Shown here: in pieces, positions 27,305 to 36,623 of the stretch | Position numbering within the stretch: position 1 is the stretch's first letter | Layout of the letters: each line of letters begins with the position of its first letter | Position numbers and translations under genes: made by a program | NCBI GenBank assembly: GCA_945873105.1 | Contig: CAMCBW010000020.1 | Span: forward strand, 1 to 64,000 | Origin: Tangfeifania diversioriginum | Lineage (GTDB): Bacteria; Bacteroidota; Bacteroidia; Bacteroidales; Prolixibacteraceae | Reading direction: 5' to 3' | Length of the DNA: 64,000 bases | Notes under the pieces: model-generated | The model's database searches: none | What the model saw: only the letters and a program-made list of their open reading frames with translations | Told to the model about the DNA's origin: nothing

Positions 27305-29242
27305 ATGAGAACCCGGAAATTAAGAAACAACTTGTTGGTCTCATTGTTGCTGATCCTCACTTTTCATGTAGTGTCGGGTTTCCTGCCCCAACCAGAAACA
27401 AAGAAAAAGAGGATCGAGATTCTTAATTCAGACCTCTATACCTACGATGCAAAAATCATCGCCAATGCCGACCGGTTGATCGGCAACGTGGAATTGATGC
27501 ACAACAATGTGCTCCTCTATTGCGACAGTGCCTACTCCTACAAGGACAGTAACATGGTGGATGCTTTTGGCCATGTGCACATAATACAGGGAGATACCCT
27601 CAACTTGTACGGCGACAGAATCAAATACGAAGGCGACAGCAAAATCGCCAGGGTAAAGGGAAATGTCAAATTGGTGAACAAGTCGATTGTCCTGACGACC
27701 GATGAACTGATTTTTGACCTCAGGGCCAACATCGGCAACTACCATACCTGGGGTAAAATAGTGGATACAGCCAACGTGTTGGTCAGCAAAATCGGCCGGT
27801 ACTACTCCAACGAGGATCTTTTCTTCTTCAAAGACTCGGTGAAGGTTACCAACAAGGATTTTGTACTGACTGCCGATACCCTGAAATACAACAGCCAGAC
27901 CGAAAGGGTCTTTATTGTCGGACCAACCCATATTGTTGGCACCTCCAAAAAAGGGACCCTCTATTCCGAGAGTGGCTGGTACGATACCCGCACCAACATT
28001 GCTGAACTCTACAAAGCCTCAAAAATCATTGGCAAAGAACAATCCCTGCAGGGAGATACCATCTTCTATTCCAGAAATTCCGGGATTGGCAGGGCCAAAA
28101 GCCGCGTAATCCTCTCCGATACCACCAACCACATCGCCATCACTGGAAGAAAAGGGAGCTACAACGAAAAGACGAAGATTGCCTTTGTCACCGATTCAGC
28201 AGTTTTTATGCAGTTTTCGCGCAAAGACACCCTTTTCCTGCATGCCGACACCCTGAAATCCATCCCGGACCTGACGGCTAAAGAGTTGATTCAAAAAACC
28301 GGCAAGCAAACACCTGGCCCTGCCAAGGTTGTTACAGCACTGGCTACAGTTGCAGATTCCCTGAAGGCAAAGGGGGATGAAATAAAAAAAGTGCTGGCCA
28401 TTGTCAAAGACTCGCTCGCCAGTACAAAAGATACCACCTTGTTGGAAGTTTTGACCCAAACCGGCCAAGCCTTGTCCAACCTTGACTCCCTGGCTTTGCT
28501 GAAAGACACTGCCAACCTGAAAGGAAAGATTGTTTCCGACATCCTGGTAAGCAATTTATCCGGCAAAGATTCCCTCCAAAATTCTGCAGATACCTTGAAG
28601 AGTGGGGCGAACAACAAGGAAAAAGATGACAAGATTTTTATGGCCTACCACCGCGTTCGCTTTTACAAAAAAGACCTGCAGGGGATTTGCGATTCACTGG
28701 CTTACCTAATGAAAGATTCGGTCATGAGACTCTTCAGCGATCCGGTGCTCTGGTCAGAGGTCCACCAGCTATCGGCCGAAAAGATCGAATACCGCCCCCA
28801 CAATCCCGGACCTGATATAGCACGGCTAGAGAACAATGGATTCATCATCTCCAGGGAGGACTCGATCAAATACAACCAAATTTCGGGAAAAACATTGCTG
28901 GGTTTTATCTACAACAACAAATTAAAGCGAATCGAGGTAAATGGAAACGCCGTCACCCTTTACTACCTGAAAAACAAGGAGCGCTTTTCGGGAATGAACA
29001 AACTTGAAAGCAGCAAGATCAATGTTTACCTGGTGGAAAGCAAAATCGACAGCATTGCCTTCTTCCCCAAACCGGAAGGAAAAACAATCCCGCTGAAGGA
29101 TCTTACGCCGGAGGAGGCCACCCTGAAAGGATTCACCTGGAGAGAGAGCGAAAAACCAAAAAACAGGTTTGACATCTATTCTTTGGATGAAAAGCGCAAA
29201 AAAATAGCAGGCCCTGAAAAGAAACCTGCATCCAAAAAATAA
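27305..29242 (+). CDS. OstA-like protein (LptA/LptD-N-type domain)
   Basis: The 645-residue protein has a signal-like N-terminus (LLVSLLLILTFHVVSGF) and then repeated beta-jellyroll segments alternating patterns such as ADRLIGNVELMHNNVLLYCDSAYSY, DSNMVDAFGHVHI and KYEGDSKIARVKGNVKLV, as in the OstA-like 2 family that carries LPS in the periplasm. A Lys/Asp/Ser-rich linker (about 330-435) separates a C-terminal repeat block. The C-terminus is basic (KKIAGPEKKPASKK). It probably serves LPS transport to the outer membrane. Gene order with the two SurA-like proteins supports that. Confidence 0.85.
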   Translation: MRTRKLRNNLLVSLLLILTFHVVSGFLPQPETKKKRIEILNSDLYTYDAKIIANADRLIGNVELMHNNVLLYCDSAYSYKDSNMVDAFGHVHIIQGDTLNLYGDRIKYEGDSKIARVKGNVKLVNKSIVLTTDELIFDLRANIGNYHTWGKIVDTANVLVSKIGRYYSNEDLFFFKDSVKVTNKDFVLTADTLKYNSQTERVFIVGPTHIVGTSKKGTLYSESGWYDTRTNIAELYKASKIIGKEQSLQGDTIFYSRNSGIGRAKSRVILSDTTNHIAITGRKGSYNEKTKIAFVTDSAVFMQFSRKDTLFLHADTLKSIPDLTAKELIQKTGKQTPGPAKVVTALATVADSLKAKGDEIKKVLAIVKDSLASTKDTTLLEVLTQTGQALSNLDSLALLKDTANLKGKIVSDILVSNLSGKDSLQNSADTLKSGANNKEKDDKIFMAYHRVRFYKKDLQGICDSLAYLMKDSVMRLFSDPVLWSEVHQLSAEKIEYRPHNPGPDIARLENNGFIISREDSIKYNQISGKTLLGFIYNNKLKRIEVNGNAVTLYYLKNKERFSGMNKLESSKINVYLVESKIDSIAFFPKPEGKTIPLKDLTPEEATLKGFTWRESEKPKNRFDIYSLDEKRKKIAGPEKKPASKK

Positions 29243-29257
29243 GTTGAGCCCTATTTT

Positions 29258-29479
29258 TCAGTATTCATCTTCATTGAAGAAGAAGTCATCCTTACTTGGA
29301 TAATCGGGCCAAATATCCTCAATTGATTCATAAATCTCACCCTCATCTTCCATCTCCTGCAAATTCTCAATGACCTCCAGTGGAGCACCTGAACGAATAG
29401 CGAAATCAATCAGTTCATCTTTCGTTGCAGGCCAGGGTGCATCTTCCAATTTTGAAGCCAATTCAAGTGTCCAGTACAT
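29258..29479 (-). CDS. DUF2795 small acidic protein
   Basis: The 73-residue product (MYWTLELASKLEDAPWPATK at the start) matches the DUF2795 pattern: PWPATKDELIDFAIRSGAPLEVIENL, then an acidic tail ending FFNEDEY. It is strongly conserved in Bacteroidota and usually encoded alone. It is convergent with the OstA-like gene, stop codons 15 nt apart. Function is unknown. Confidence 0.9.
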   Translation of the reverse strand: MYWTLELASKLEDAPWPATKDELIDFAIRSGAPLEVIENLQEMEDEGEIYESIEDIWPDYPSKDDFFFNEDEY

Positions 29480-29561
29480 AATATGCTAATTTAGATTATT
29501 GCTCTAAGGTTTTGCGATGATACTATTTTTTTATGAGAATAAAAATAATTAACGCTATTTT

Positions 29562-30107
29562 TTACGGCAACCACTGAACTTCGTCAACATCCTCATCTTT
29601 AGCCACTTTCCTGGAAAGTACAAAAAGATAATCTGACAGCCGGTTGAGGTATCGAATCAACTCAGCAGGAATTGCTACCTCTTTCGACAACTGGCAAACC
29701 CTTCGTTCTGCTCTTCTGCAGACGGTCCTGGCCAAATGACAATAAGAAACGGTATTGCTCCCGCCAGGCAGTACAAAGTGCTCCATGGGTGGCAATTGAT
29801 CGAGGAGCCTGTCCATCTCCGTTTCAAGTTTCGTGATATCTTCAGACCGCAAGGGCAATCTGGCAGAGAGATCTGTTTTTGAAAGATCTGTGGCCAACCT
29901 TGCTCCAATAACAAAAAGATTGGACTGAATGGAGTTGAGAAGATCTTTCGTTGGTTCATCAACAGGTTGGGAACGGATGAGACCGATCCAGCTGTTCAGC
30001 TCATCCACAGTGCCATAAGATTCAAGTCGCAGGTCATACTTTTCAACCCTGGTACCTCCAATCAATCCGGATGTACCATCATCTCCTGTTTTGGTATATA
30101 CTCTCAT
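29562..30107 (-). CDS. Cob(I)yrinic acid a,c-diamide adenosyltransferase (PduO-type)
   Basis: The 181-residue protein begins MRVYTKTGDDGTSGLIGG, the ATP-binding start of PduO/MMAB-type adenosyltransferases, and includes FVLPGGS, the CRRAERRV helix with the conserved Arg/Glu pair and LNRLSDYLFVLSR. It transfers the adenosyl group of ATP to cob(I)alamin, giving the cofactor that methylmalonyl-CoA mutase (encoded at the right end of this window) requires. An octamer repeat tract lies upstream of it. Confidence 0.93.
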   Translation of the reverse strand: MRVYTKTGDDGTSGLIGGTRVEKYDLRLESYGTVDELNSWIGLIRSQPVDEPTKDLLNSIQSNLFVIGARLATDLSKTDLSARLPLRSEDITKLETEMDRLLDQLPPMEHFVLPGGSNTVSYCHLARTVCRRAERRVCQLSKEVAIPAELIRYLNRLSDYLFVLSRKVAKDEDVDEVQWLP

Positions 30108-30160
30108 TCAATCGCTTAATAATAAAATGCTAATCTCTTCTATCGACTTTCAGAAATGCT

Positions 30161-30221
30161 CCCTTAGTCCCCAAGTCCATTAGTCCCTTAGTCCCCAAGT
30201 CCCTCAGTCTCCAAGTCCCCC
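30161..30221. repeat. Seven tandem octamers nnnAGTCC between two minus-strand genes
   Basis: The plus strand reads CTTAGTCC, CCAAGTCC, ATTAGTCC, CTTAGTCC, CCAAGTCC, CTCAGTCT, CCAAGTCC in direct succession, ending in a C-run. The minus strand, which is the sense strand for both neighbours, is correspondingly G-rich with four or more GGG runs. The tract starts about 10 nt after the stop of the ABC gene and ends about 50 nt before the adenosyltransferase start. Confidence 0.9.
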
Positions 30222-30230
30222 ACTTATACG

Positions 30231-30929
30231 TCAATAGATCGGATTTGGATTCAGGTAGTCTTGTTCGATCATTCCATCCTTTAACTTGATGATCCTGTAG
30301 GCATGACGGGCGATATCCTCTTCGTGGGTTACGAGGATAATGGTGTTTCCTTTGGCGTGGATCTGCGCAAATAATTTCATGATCTCCTCCGAAGTTTTGG
30401 AGTCAAGATTCCCGGTAGGTTCATCTGCCAATAAAATGGATGGAGTATTTACCAAAGCCCTGGCAACTGCCACCCGCTGCCGCTGACCGCCTGAAAGCTC
30501 GTTGGGCCGGTGTTCCATCCGATTTTCAAGTCCAACATTGACCAGTGATTTGGTGGCGATCTCCTCTCTTTTGGCTTTCCCAACTCCGGCATAAACCAGG
30601 GGCAACATCACATTCTCAAGGGCAGAATACCTAGGAAGCAGATTGAAGGTCTGAAAAACAAATCCGATCTCTGTGTTACGAATCTCGGCAAGACGGTCAT
30701 CATCCATCAGGTGCACATCCTTCCCGTTCAACTGATAATTTCCGGAAGTCGGGGTGTCAAGACAACCAATGATGTTCATCATGGTAGATTTACCCGATCC
30801 GGATGCTCCCATGATCGCGACATATTCCCCCTTTTTGATATCCAGCGACACCTTTCTTAGCGCCCTTACAACCTGACTACCAACCTGGTAATTCTTCACA
30901 ATCTCCTTCAATTGGATTACATTTTCCAT
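30231..30929 (-). CDS. ABC transporter ATP-binding protein (MacB/LolD-type)
   Basis: The 232-residue ATPase has Walker [10 protein letters not shown] near 39-47, the Q-loop [17 protein letters not shown], signature [15 protein letters not shown], Walker [14 protein letters not shown] and a switch His (LVTHEEDIA). The FQTFNLLP...LENVMLP text is that of the MacB/LolD/FtsE-like class serving permeases that extrude or extract envelope substrates. No permease gene is adjacent in the window, so the partner is encoded elsewhere or the gene is solitary. Confidence 0.93.
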   Translation of the reverse strand: MENVIQLKEIVKNYQVGSQVVRALRKVSLDIKKGEYVAIMGASGSGKSTMMNIIGCLDTPTSGNYQLNGKDVHLMDDDRLAEIRNTEIGFVFQTFNLLPRYSALENVMLPLVYAGVGKAKREEIATKSLVNVGLENRMEHRPNELSGGQRQRVAVARALVNTPSILLADEPTGNLDSKTSEEIMKLFAQIHAKGNTIILVTHEEDIARHAYRIIKLKDGMIEQDYLNPNPIY

Positions 30930-31062
30930 CAGAAATATTTTTGCCTTACAAACTTAAGGGAAATTTTGATAAAACCCCGAAGGATTTAACAAAGCATGGG
31001 GTTTATCTCCAAAATTGCGCTATTTTTATTTGCCCATCCATCCGTGGGCTAGCCTTTTTTTG

Positions 31063-32133
31063 ATGAGAAAAGTTACACTAATCCTGCTGCTTCTTTGCGG
31101 TTTTTCCTGCAATCCCAAGGATCCGGTTTCTCCGGATTCCAAAAGCTGTAAAATTGATTCCAACCTGAAGTTTTTTACCCAAAATGAGATGACGCAGGCG
31201 TTCCGGAACGATATCATCGAAAAGCTGGCGAGTTCAAATCAGACCAATCCCGAAGGCGCCCTGGATCGAAACAAAGCGGCCTATTTTCATGTCAGGTTTC
31301 AGCTGGGGATCTCACCGTTGGCCGATTATGCGGTAGATGCACAAAACTCCACGGCCCTTGAAATGGCTGTCAGGGCGATTGAATACAGTTTCAAATACCA
31401 GAAACCGGATGGTGATTTTCAACTGGTTATCCCTGTCGAACTGATCAATACTGCCGCTGCAACTGAAGGAGACAAAATAAGTGGGACCGCCTTCTTTTAC
31501 TCTTCCTTGGGTAGTGGACTACTCGCGCTCAACGACAATGCGGGTTTTCAGGCCCAACTTGCCGCAAGAAAAAGAATCGAAATTTTGATCCCGCAATACC
31601 AGCTCTCCCTGAACTTTCTTAAATCCAGGGCAGATATTCTGAAAGCCATCGATGGCAACGCGCCCAACCGACTGTTTTTTGATGCCCTTGCCTTTTACTC
31701 CATGGGCAGGTACCTGAACGATGATGCCGCCATGAATATTGGGCTCGACTTTGCAGCCCTTGCACTTGCCCGCAAACATCCGGAAGGATACTTTCTGGAG
31801 GGAAACGGTTGGGACAGTAGCTACCAGGGTGTTGCACTGGCCATTGGATTCCGTCTGCTCTCCATCCTGAAACCGGCTGAGCCACTGCGCCAAACACTCT
31901 ACAATGGATTGGCCTGTGCCGCCCACTGGGAGACCACCCGAATTAAACCAACCGGAGAAATCAACTCAGAGGGGAATTCCAGGGTTTTCGCAGGGGGTGA
32001 GACTTTTCTCGGCGTAGAAAAGCAGATCGCCTACAGCAGTGTGCTGATTGGACTTTGGAACATGTACCATTACACAGGGAAGGAAGAATACAACAATTTG
32101 GCCAACAAAGTATTGGCATTTTATGTTCCTTGA
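31063..32133 (+). CDS. Lipoprotein with alpha/alpha-toroid-like repeats, unknown function
   Basis: Starting at ATG 31063 (16 codons inside a longer frame) the 356-residue protein has a lipobox ending LCGFSC (Cys 16), so it is lipid-anchored. The mature part has repeated helical hairpins (AAYFHVRFQLGISPLADYAV, NRLFFDALAFYSMGRYLNDDAAMNIG, VEKQIAYSSVLIGLWNMYHYTG) that resemble six-hairpin enzymes or the alpha/alpha-barrel lyases. No catalytic motif is clear. It could be a secreted glycan-active enzyme or a structural lipoprotein. Confidence 0.75.
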   Translation: MRKVTLILLLLCGFSCNPKDPVSPDSKSCKIDSNLKFFTQNEMTQAFRNDIIEKLASSNQTNPEGALDRNKAAYFHVRFQLGISPLADYAVDAQNSTALEMAVRAIEYSFKYQKPDGDFQLVIPVELINTAAATEGDKISGTAFFYSSLGSGLLALNDNAGFQAQLAARKRIEILIPQYQLSLNFLKSRADILKAIDGNAPNRLFFDALAFYSMGRYLNDDAAMNIGLDFAALALARKHPEGYFLEGNGWDSSYQGVALAIGFRLLSILKPAEPLRQTLYNGLACAAHWETTRIKPTGEINSEGNSRVFAGGETFLGVEKQIAYSSVLIGLWNMYHYTGKEEYNNLANKVLAFYVP

Positions 32134-32142
32134 AAATTTGAT

Positions 32143-32892
32143 TTAAAACCTGACTACAAACTCCTCCTTTTGTAACCCTTTTTTGCAGATAAAAATCCCT
32201 ACATCGAACAAATCCAGTGCAATACGAACCCGATCCATCTCCTTGTAATTGTTCCAAACGGACTCCAACTCCCTCGAAGTATGGATGCCGCATACCACAA
32301 CTACCCCCGCAAATGCCGGATTTCCCAAGACCTGGGCGAGAATATGGTCACAAGTGGCTGCATCTTCTGGAAGTTGAACCACCAAAAAATCAGCATCGGT
32401 CACACTCCCCCACTCCCTCACCTCAACATTTGGCGCACCGAACTCCTCCACAACGCGCAGGGAGAAGGAGCGATAGGAATGGTTGGGTACAATGGCAGCA
32501 AGTGGGATCCTGCTGTCGGCAATGGCCAGTGCCAGCAAGGTCACACCAAAAGTGTTGCCGAAGAAGGAGATACGACTGGGTGAAAATTCATTCACAAGTC
32601 TGAAAAGGAGGCGGTTGAAGGGGGGGGACAACAAATGATCTGATCGCTTCAAGCGCACAGGAGTGCCCTTAGGGGTGGTAACCGGCACTTGCCAGGATTT
32701 CTCGTTCAGGATGCTGAGCATTCCCCTAACATGCTGCTCTGCTGCCGCCAGTTTGGGGTAAGCCGAGAAAAAGCCGTCATTCTCCATCACCTCTGTTACA
32801 AAGCGAAACAAAAAGGGAGAGTGAATCCCGTGGCCCCGCCGGTGACGGGCTTTGAAGAGATAAGAGATTTTGGAGCGAATCCGGTAATTCAT
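32143..32892 (-). CDS. Class I SAM-dependent methyltransferase-like protein
   Basis: The 249-residue protein starts with a basic N-terminus followed by RRGHGIHSPFLFRFVTEV, the signature opening of a Bacteroidota methyltransferase-like family. A Rossmann-type SAM pocket is suggested by PSRISFFGNTFGVTLLALAIA near 104-124, but the glycines typical of motif I are altered. The target is unknown. It is divergent from recG, and the start codon is 5 nt from an inverted and tandem repeat region shared with recG. Confidence 0.7.
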   Translation of the reverse strand: MNYRIRSKISYLFKARHRRGHGIHSPFLFRFVTEVMENDGFFSAYPKLAAAEQHVRGMLSILNEKSWQVPVTTPKGTPVRLKRSDHLLSPPFNRLLFRLVNEFSPSRISFFGNTFGVTLLALAIADSRIPLAAIVPNHSYRSFSLRVVEEFGAPNVEVREWGSVTDADFLVVQLPEDAATCDHILAQVLGNPAFAGVVVVCGIHTSRELESVWNNYKEMDRVRIALDLFDVGIFICKKGLQKEEFVVRF

Positions 32893-32897
32893 TTAAC

Positions 32898-33065
32898 AAG
32901 TGCCTAAAGTGAACTAAAGTGCCTAGAGTGCCTAAAGTACTTCGCGTCGTCGAAAATAGCTATTTTTACAACAATGCCATTCAAATCCAGAATGCACTAA
33001 ATACTTTCTTCTTAACTTTAGGCACTCTAAATACTTTAGGCACTTTAGTTCACTTTAGGCACTTT
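32898..33065. repeat. Inverted repeat of 9-10-nt tandem units filling the divergent promoter region before recG
   Basis: Arms 32898-32925 and 33037-33064 are 28-nt perfect inverted copies, each built from units AAAGTGCCT and AAAGTGAACT (or the complement ACTTTAGGC). Extra rearranged units (AGAGTGCCT, AAAGTAC, ACTCTAAATACTTTAGGC) continue inward on both sides to about 32938 and 33014. Each arm ends within 2-5 nt of a start codon: ATG at 32892 on the minus strand and ATG at 33068 on the plus strand. The centre (about 32940-33013) is unique, AT-rich sequence. Confidence 0.95.
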
Positions 33066-33067
33066 CT

Positions 33068-35164
33068 ATGTTGGAACAGGAGATCAAATTTCTGCCGGGG
33101 GTTGGTCCCAAAAGAGCAGCCATCCTTACGCTGGAGCTGAAGATCACTACGGTGGCCGAGCTGATCTATTACTTTCCCTACAAATACATCGACCGCACCA
33201 AGTTCTACAAGATCAGGGAGATCAATGAAACCCTCCCCTTTATCCAGATCAAGGGGGTGATAACTTCCCTCGAAACATTGGGTGAAGGATCCGCCCAGCG
33301 GATGGTTGCCAGCTTTTACGACGGTGAAAACCAGATGGAGTTGGTTTGGTTCCGGGGAATCAAATTCGTGAAAAGTACCCTCAAAAAGAATTTCCCCTAT
33401 GTCATCTTTGGAAAGCCAACAGAGTTCAATGGAAAATGGAAGTTGGTTCACCCCGAACTGGAAGAAGTGGTAACGGAGGAGCAGAAAAAGGAGGGGTACA
33501 TTCAACCCTTTTACAATACCAGCGAGAAGATGAAAAGCAATTTTCTCGTCTCCAAAACCATTCAGAAGTTTCAATATGCCGCGCTCCAATTGTGCAAGGG
33601 AAAAATTACGGAAACCCTGCCAGGTTGGCTGATCGATCAACTCAAACTGATTCCACTCGAAACAGCGCTGGTAAACATCCATTTTCCCCTCGACCCTTCC
33701 ACGCTCAGAAGAGCCGAATACCGGTTGAAATTTGAAGAGCTGTTTTACATCCAGTTGAAACTCCTACACCTCAAGCATGAAAGACAAAACAAATTCAAAG
33801 GACACATTTTCAAGGAGGTAGGCGCCCATTTCAACACATTCTTTCACGAGCATCTTCCCTTTGAACTTACCGGAGCCCAAAAGCGGGTGGTCAGGGAGAT
33901 CCGGAAGGATACCCTGGCAGGCAAACAGATGAACCGGCTTCTGCAGGGCGATGTTGGAAGCGGTAAAACCATGGTGGCGCTGATGATCTCACTGATCGCC
34001 ATGGACAATGGTTTTCAGGCTTGCATGATGGCCCCTACGGAGATTCTGGCAGTTCAACACTACCAGTCGGTAGTCAAATTGATCGGCAACCTTCCGATCC
34101 AGGTAAAATTGCTAACCGGATCCACCAAAAAATCAGAACGGCTGGTGATCCACCAAATGCTGCTCGACGGATCACTGAACCTCCTGATCGGCACCCATGC
34201 ATTGCTGGAAGATATTGTCGAGTTCAAAAATCTTGGCATGGTGGTCATCGATGAACAGCACCGGTTTGGGGTTATGCAAAGGGCCAAATTGTGGAGAAAG
34301 AATTTTCTCCCACCCCATGTGCTGGTGATGACGGCTACCCCAATCCCCCGTACATTGGCCATGACCGTATACGGCGACCTCGATGTATCGGTCATTGACG
34401 AGCTGCCTCCCGGTAGAAAAGCCATACGGACCTTTCACTATTACGACAACCACAGGGCTGAACTCTACCAGTTTATCCGAAAGGAGATTGCCCTTGGGCG
34501 CCAGGTCTACATCGTCTTTCCTTTGATCAAAGAGTCTGAGAAACTGGATTACAAAAACCTTGAGGAGGGTTTTGAACAACTCAGGATTGCCTTTCCTCAG
34601 CCCCAGTACCTGATCAGCATGGTACACGGCAAGATGAAACCTGCTGCCAAAGAGCTGGAAATGCAGCGTTTTAAAAACAAGGAGACCCAGATACTCGTCG
34701 CAACTACCGTGATTGAAGTGGGGGTTGATGTTCCAAACGCCTCCGTGATGGTGATCGAGAGTTCCGAAAGATTTGGCCTCTCCCAGCTACACCAACTCAG
34801 GGGAAGGGTCGGTCGGGGGGCAGATCAATCCTACTGCATCCTGATGAGCAGCGTAAAATTGAGCCACGAGAGCAGACAACGCATCGAGACCATGGTTGCC
34901 ACCAACGATGGCTTTGAAATTGCAGAGGCCGACATGCGGCTCCGGGGACCAGGGGACCTGGAAGGAACCCAGCAGAGTGGCCTTGCCTTCGATCTCAGGA
35001 TCTCCAATCTTGCCAAAGATGGTCAAATCCTGCAATATGCCAGGGACAAGGCCGAAGAGATCCTTGAGGGAGATCCGCTGCTGCAGCAGCCAGCAAACAA
35101 CATCCTCGTCAAACAGCTGATAGCCCTGCGAAAAAACCACCTCAACTGGGGTGCAATCAGCTAG
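33068..35164 (+). CDS. recG: ATP-dependent DNA helicase RecG
   Basis: The 698-residue helicase has the N-terminal wedge/OB domain (FLPGVGPKRAAIL, then about 60-160) and motor domains: QGDVGSGKTMVAL (Walker A, near 300), DEQHRFGVMQR, MTATPIPRTLAM, the TRG-like VEVGVDVPNASVMVIE segment and LRGRVGRG. RecG remodels stalled forks and Holliday junctions. Length is standard. The start is directly behind the 9-10-nt repeat element, so translation initiation may depend on it. Confidence 0.97.
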   Translation: MLEQEIKFLPGVGPKRAAILTLELKITTVAELIYYFPYKYIDRTKFYKIREINETLPFIQIKGVITSLETLGEGSAQRMVASFYDGENQMELVWFRGIKFVKSTLKKNFPYVIFGKPTEFNGKWKLVHPELEEVVTEEQKKEGYIQPFYNTSEKMKSNFLVSKTIQKFQYAALQLCKGKITETLPGWLIDQLKLIPLETALVNIHFPLDPSTLRRAEYRLKFEELFYIQLKLLHLKHERQNKFKGHIFKEVGAHFNTFFHEHLPFELTGAQKRVVREIRKDTLAGKQMNRLLQGDVGSGKTMVALMISLIAMDNGFQACMMAPTEILAVQHYQSVVKLIGNLPIQVKLLTGSTKKSERLVIHQMLLDGSLNLLIGTHALLEDIVEFKNLGMVVIDEQHRFGVMQRAKLWRKNFLPPHVLVMTATPIPRTLAMTVYGDLDVSVIDELPPGRKAIRTFHYYDNHRAELYQFIRKEIALGRQVYIVFPLIKESEKLDYKNLEEGFEQLRIAFPQPQYLISMVHGKMKPAAKELEMQRFKNKETQILVATTVIEVGVDVPNASVMVIESSERFGLSQLHQLRGRVGRGADQSYCILMSSVKLSHESRQRIETMVATNDGFEIAEADMRLRGPGDLEGTQQSGLAFDLRISNLAKDGQILQYARDKAEEILEGDPLLQQPANNILVKQLIALRKNHLNWGAIS

Positions 35165-35257
35165 CGAGTTCACTATTTTTATTGCTTTTAAATTAATGCC
35201 CGCTCCAATGATATCAATCTTTCTGGAGTGGTTTATTGAAAAAGTAACTAATTTTGG

Positions 35258-35728
35258 TTGCGCTTGAGCCACCAAAAAATTCAAACTGAGGTGAACGCCG
35301 ATCTGATTAGCCACATAGGGACCATAAAATCTATTAACAATCATCAGTTTATTGTTAAAATTACCTCACAAACCGCTTGTGCTTCCTGCCATGCCAAGGG
35401 GAGTTGTACCTCTTCTGAACAGGAAATTAAGGAGATTGAGATTGACAGCACGGAGGGGGGTTTCAAAATTGGCGAAGTAGTTCAGGTAATCACTACCACA
35501 TCACAGGGGTATACTGCCGTTGTTATGGCCTACCTTCTGCCACTGATACTGCTTGTTGTAACCCTGTTGATACTCCTCTCCTTCCATGCCGGAGAGGCCA
35601 TTGCCGCCACCGGAGCTTTGGTGATTCTACTGCCCTATTATTGGTTACTCTACCATTTCAGGGATAAGATAAAATCCACCTTCCATTTCTCGCTTCACAA
35701 AATGCCAAACATGCCTGTAAATGAATAA
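35258..35728 (+). CDS. rseC: RseC/MucC-family membrane protein (SoxR reducing system)
   Basis: The 156-residue protein carries the RseC pattern: SHIGTIKSI start, a Cys cluster CASCHAKGSC near 41-50, and two transmembrane segments (AVVMAYLLPLILLVVTLLILL and AIAATGALVILLPYYWLLY). RseC is typically encoded with rnf genes, and it precedes rnfB here with an 8-nt overlap. No ATG lies in frame at the start; TTG 35258 or GTG 35291 (starting NADLISHIGT) are both possible, and the GTG agrees better with family N-termini. Confidence 0.85.
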   Translation: MRLSHQKIQTEVNADLISHIGTIKSINNHQFIVKITSQTACASCHAKGSCTSSEQEIKEIEIDSTEGGFKIGEVVQVITTTSQGYTAVVMAYLLPLILLVVTLLILLSFHAGEAIAATGALVILLPYYWLLYHFRDKIKSTFHFSLHKMPNMPVNE

Positions 35729-36575
35729 TATCTTGTTTATCACCATCATAGTAATCAGTGCCATTGGTTCAATATCAGCAGTAGTACTCTACTTCGTATC
35801 GAAAAAATTTATGGTGTTTGAAGACCCCAGAATTGACGAGGTCGAAGCTTTGCTCCCATCTTCCAATTGCGGGAATTGCGGTTTCGCTGGTTGCAGAGCT
35901 TTTGCAGATGCTTGTATTTCAGCCGATAGCTTGAATCAGCTCAATTGTCCCGTAGGAGGCAATGAAACCATGAAGGCCATTGCACATTACCTTCAGCTGG
36001 ATACCCTATTGGTATCCCCAAAAACAGCGGTTTTGCGTTGCAACGGCAACTGTGAAGTACGCCCCAAAACCAGCAAATACGAAGGAGTCCTCACCTGTGG
36101 TGCCGCACATGGGGTCTATGGCGGAGAAACCGGATGCCATTATGGCTGCCTGGGTTTTGGAGATTGTGCAGTGGTTTGCCAGTTTGATGCCCTTCACATG
36201 AATCCGGTCACAGGACTACCCGAAGTCGACGATCTGAAATGCAATGGATGCGGTGCCTGCATTGCTGCATGTCCACGACTGTTGCTGGAACTTAGGAAAC
36301 AGATGCCCAAACACCGGAAGGTTTATGTAGCCTGTAGGAACAAGGACAAGGGTAAGACGGCGGCCAAAGCCTGTAAGGTAGCCTGCACTGGCTGTCAGGA
36401 ATGCCAGAAGGTGTGCAATTTTGGTGCAATTACCATCGAAAGAAACCTCGCTTACATCGATGCCGAGAAATGCACGCTTTGCCGGAAATGTGTGACGGTC
36501 TGTCACACCAACGCCATTTTGGAGATCAACTTCCCGACCAGGAAAATCAAGAGTGAACAAATTTCGGAAGCCTAG
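35721..36575 (+). CDS. rnfB: Rnf electron-transport complex subunit B
   Basis: The 284-residue subunit has an N-terminal membrane anchor (LFITIIVISAIGSISAVVLYF), the 4Fe-4S domain CGNCGFAGCRAFADAC near 50-65, and several ferredoxin motifs: CNGCGACIAACPRLL, CTGCQECQKVCNFGAI and CTLCRKCVTVCHTNAI. It receives electrons from ferredoxin and passes them to RnfC/D/G in the Na+ or H+ translocating ferredoxin:NAD+ oxidoreductase. It opens a continuous run rnfB-C-D-G-E-A. Confidence 0.97.
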   Translation: MNNILFITIIVISAIGSISAVVLYFVSKKFMVFEDPRIDEVEALLPSSNCGNCGFAGCRAFADACISADSLNQLNCPVGGNETMKAIAHYLQLDTLLVSPKTAVLRCNGNCEVRPKTSKYEGVLTCGAAHGVYGGETGCHYGCLGFGDCAVVCQFDALHMNPVTGLPEVDDLKCNGCGACIAACPRLLLELRKQMPKHRKVYVACRNKDKGKTAAKACKVACTGCQECQKVCNFGAITIERNLAYIDAEKCTLCRKCVTVCHTNAILEINFPTRKIKSEQISEA

Positions 36576-36623
36576 CCAAAGCCTTTTACCATTCAATTGA
36601 CAAGAAAATATTAGATCGCATAT

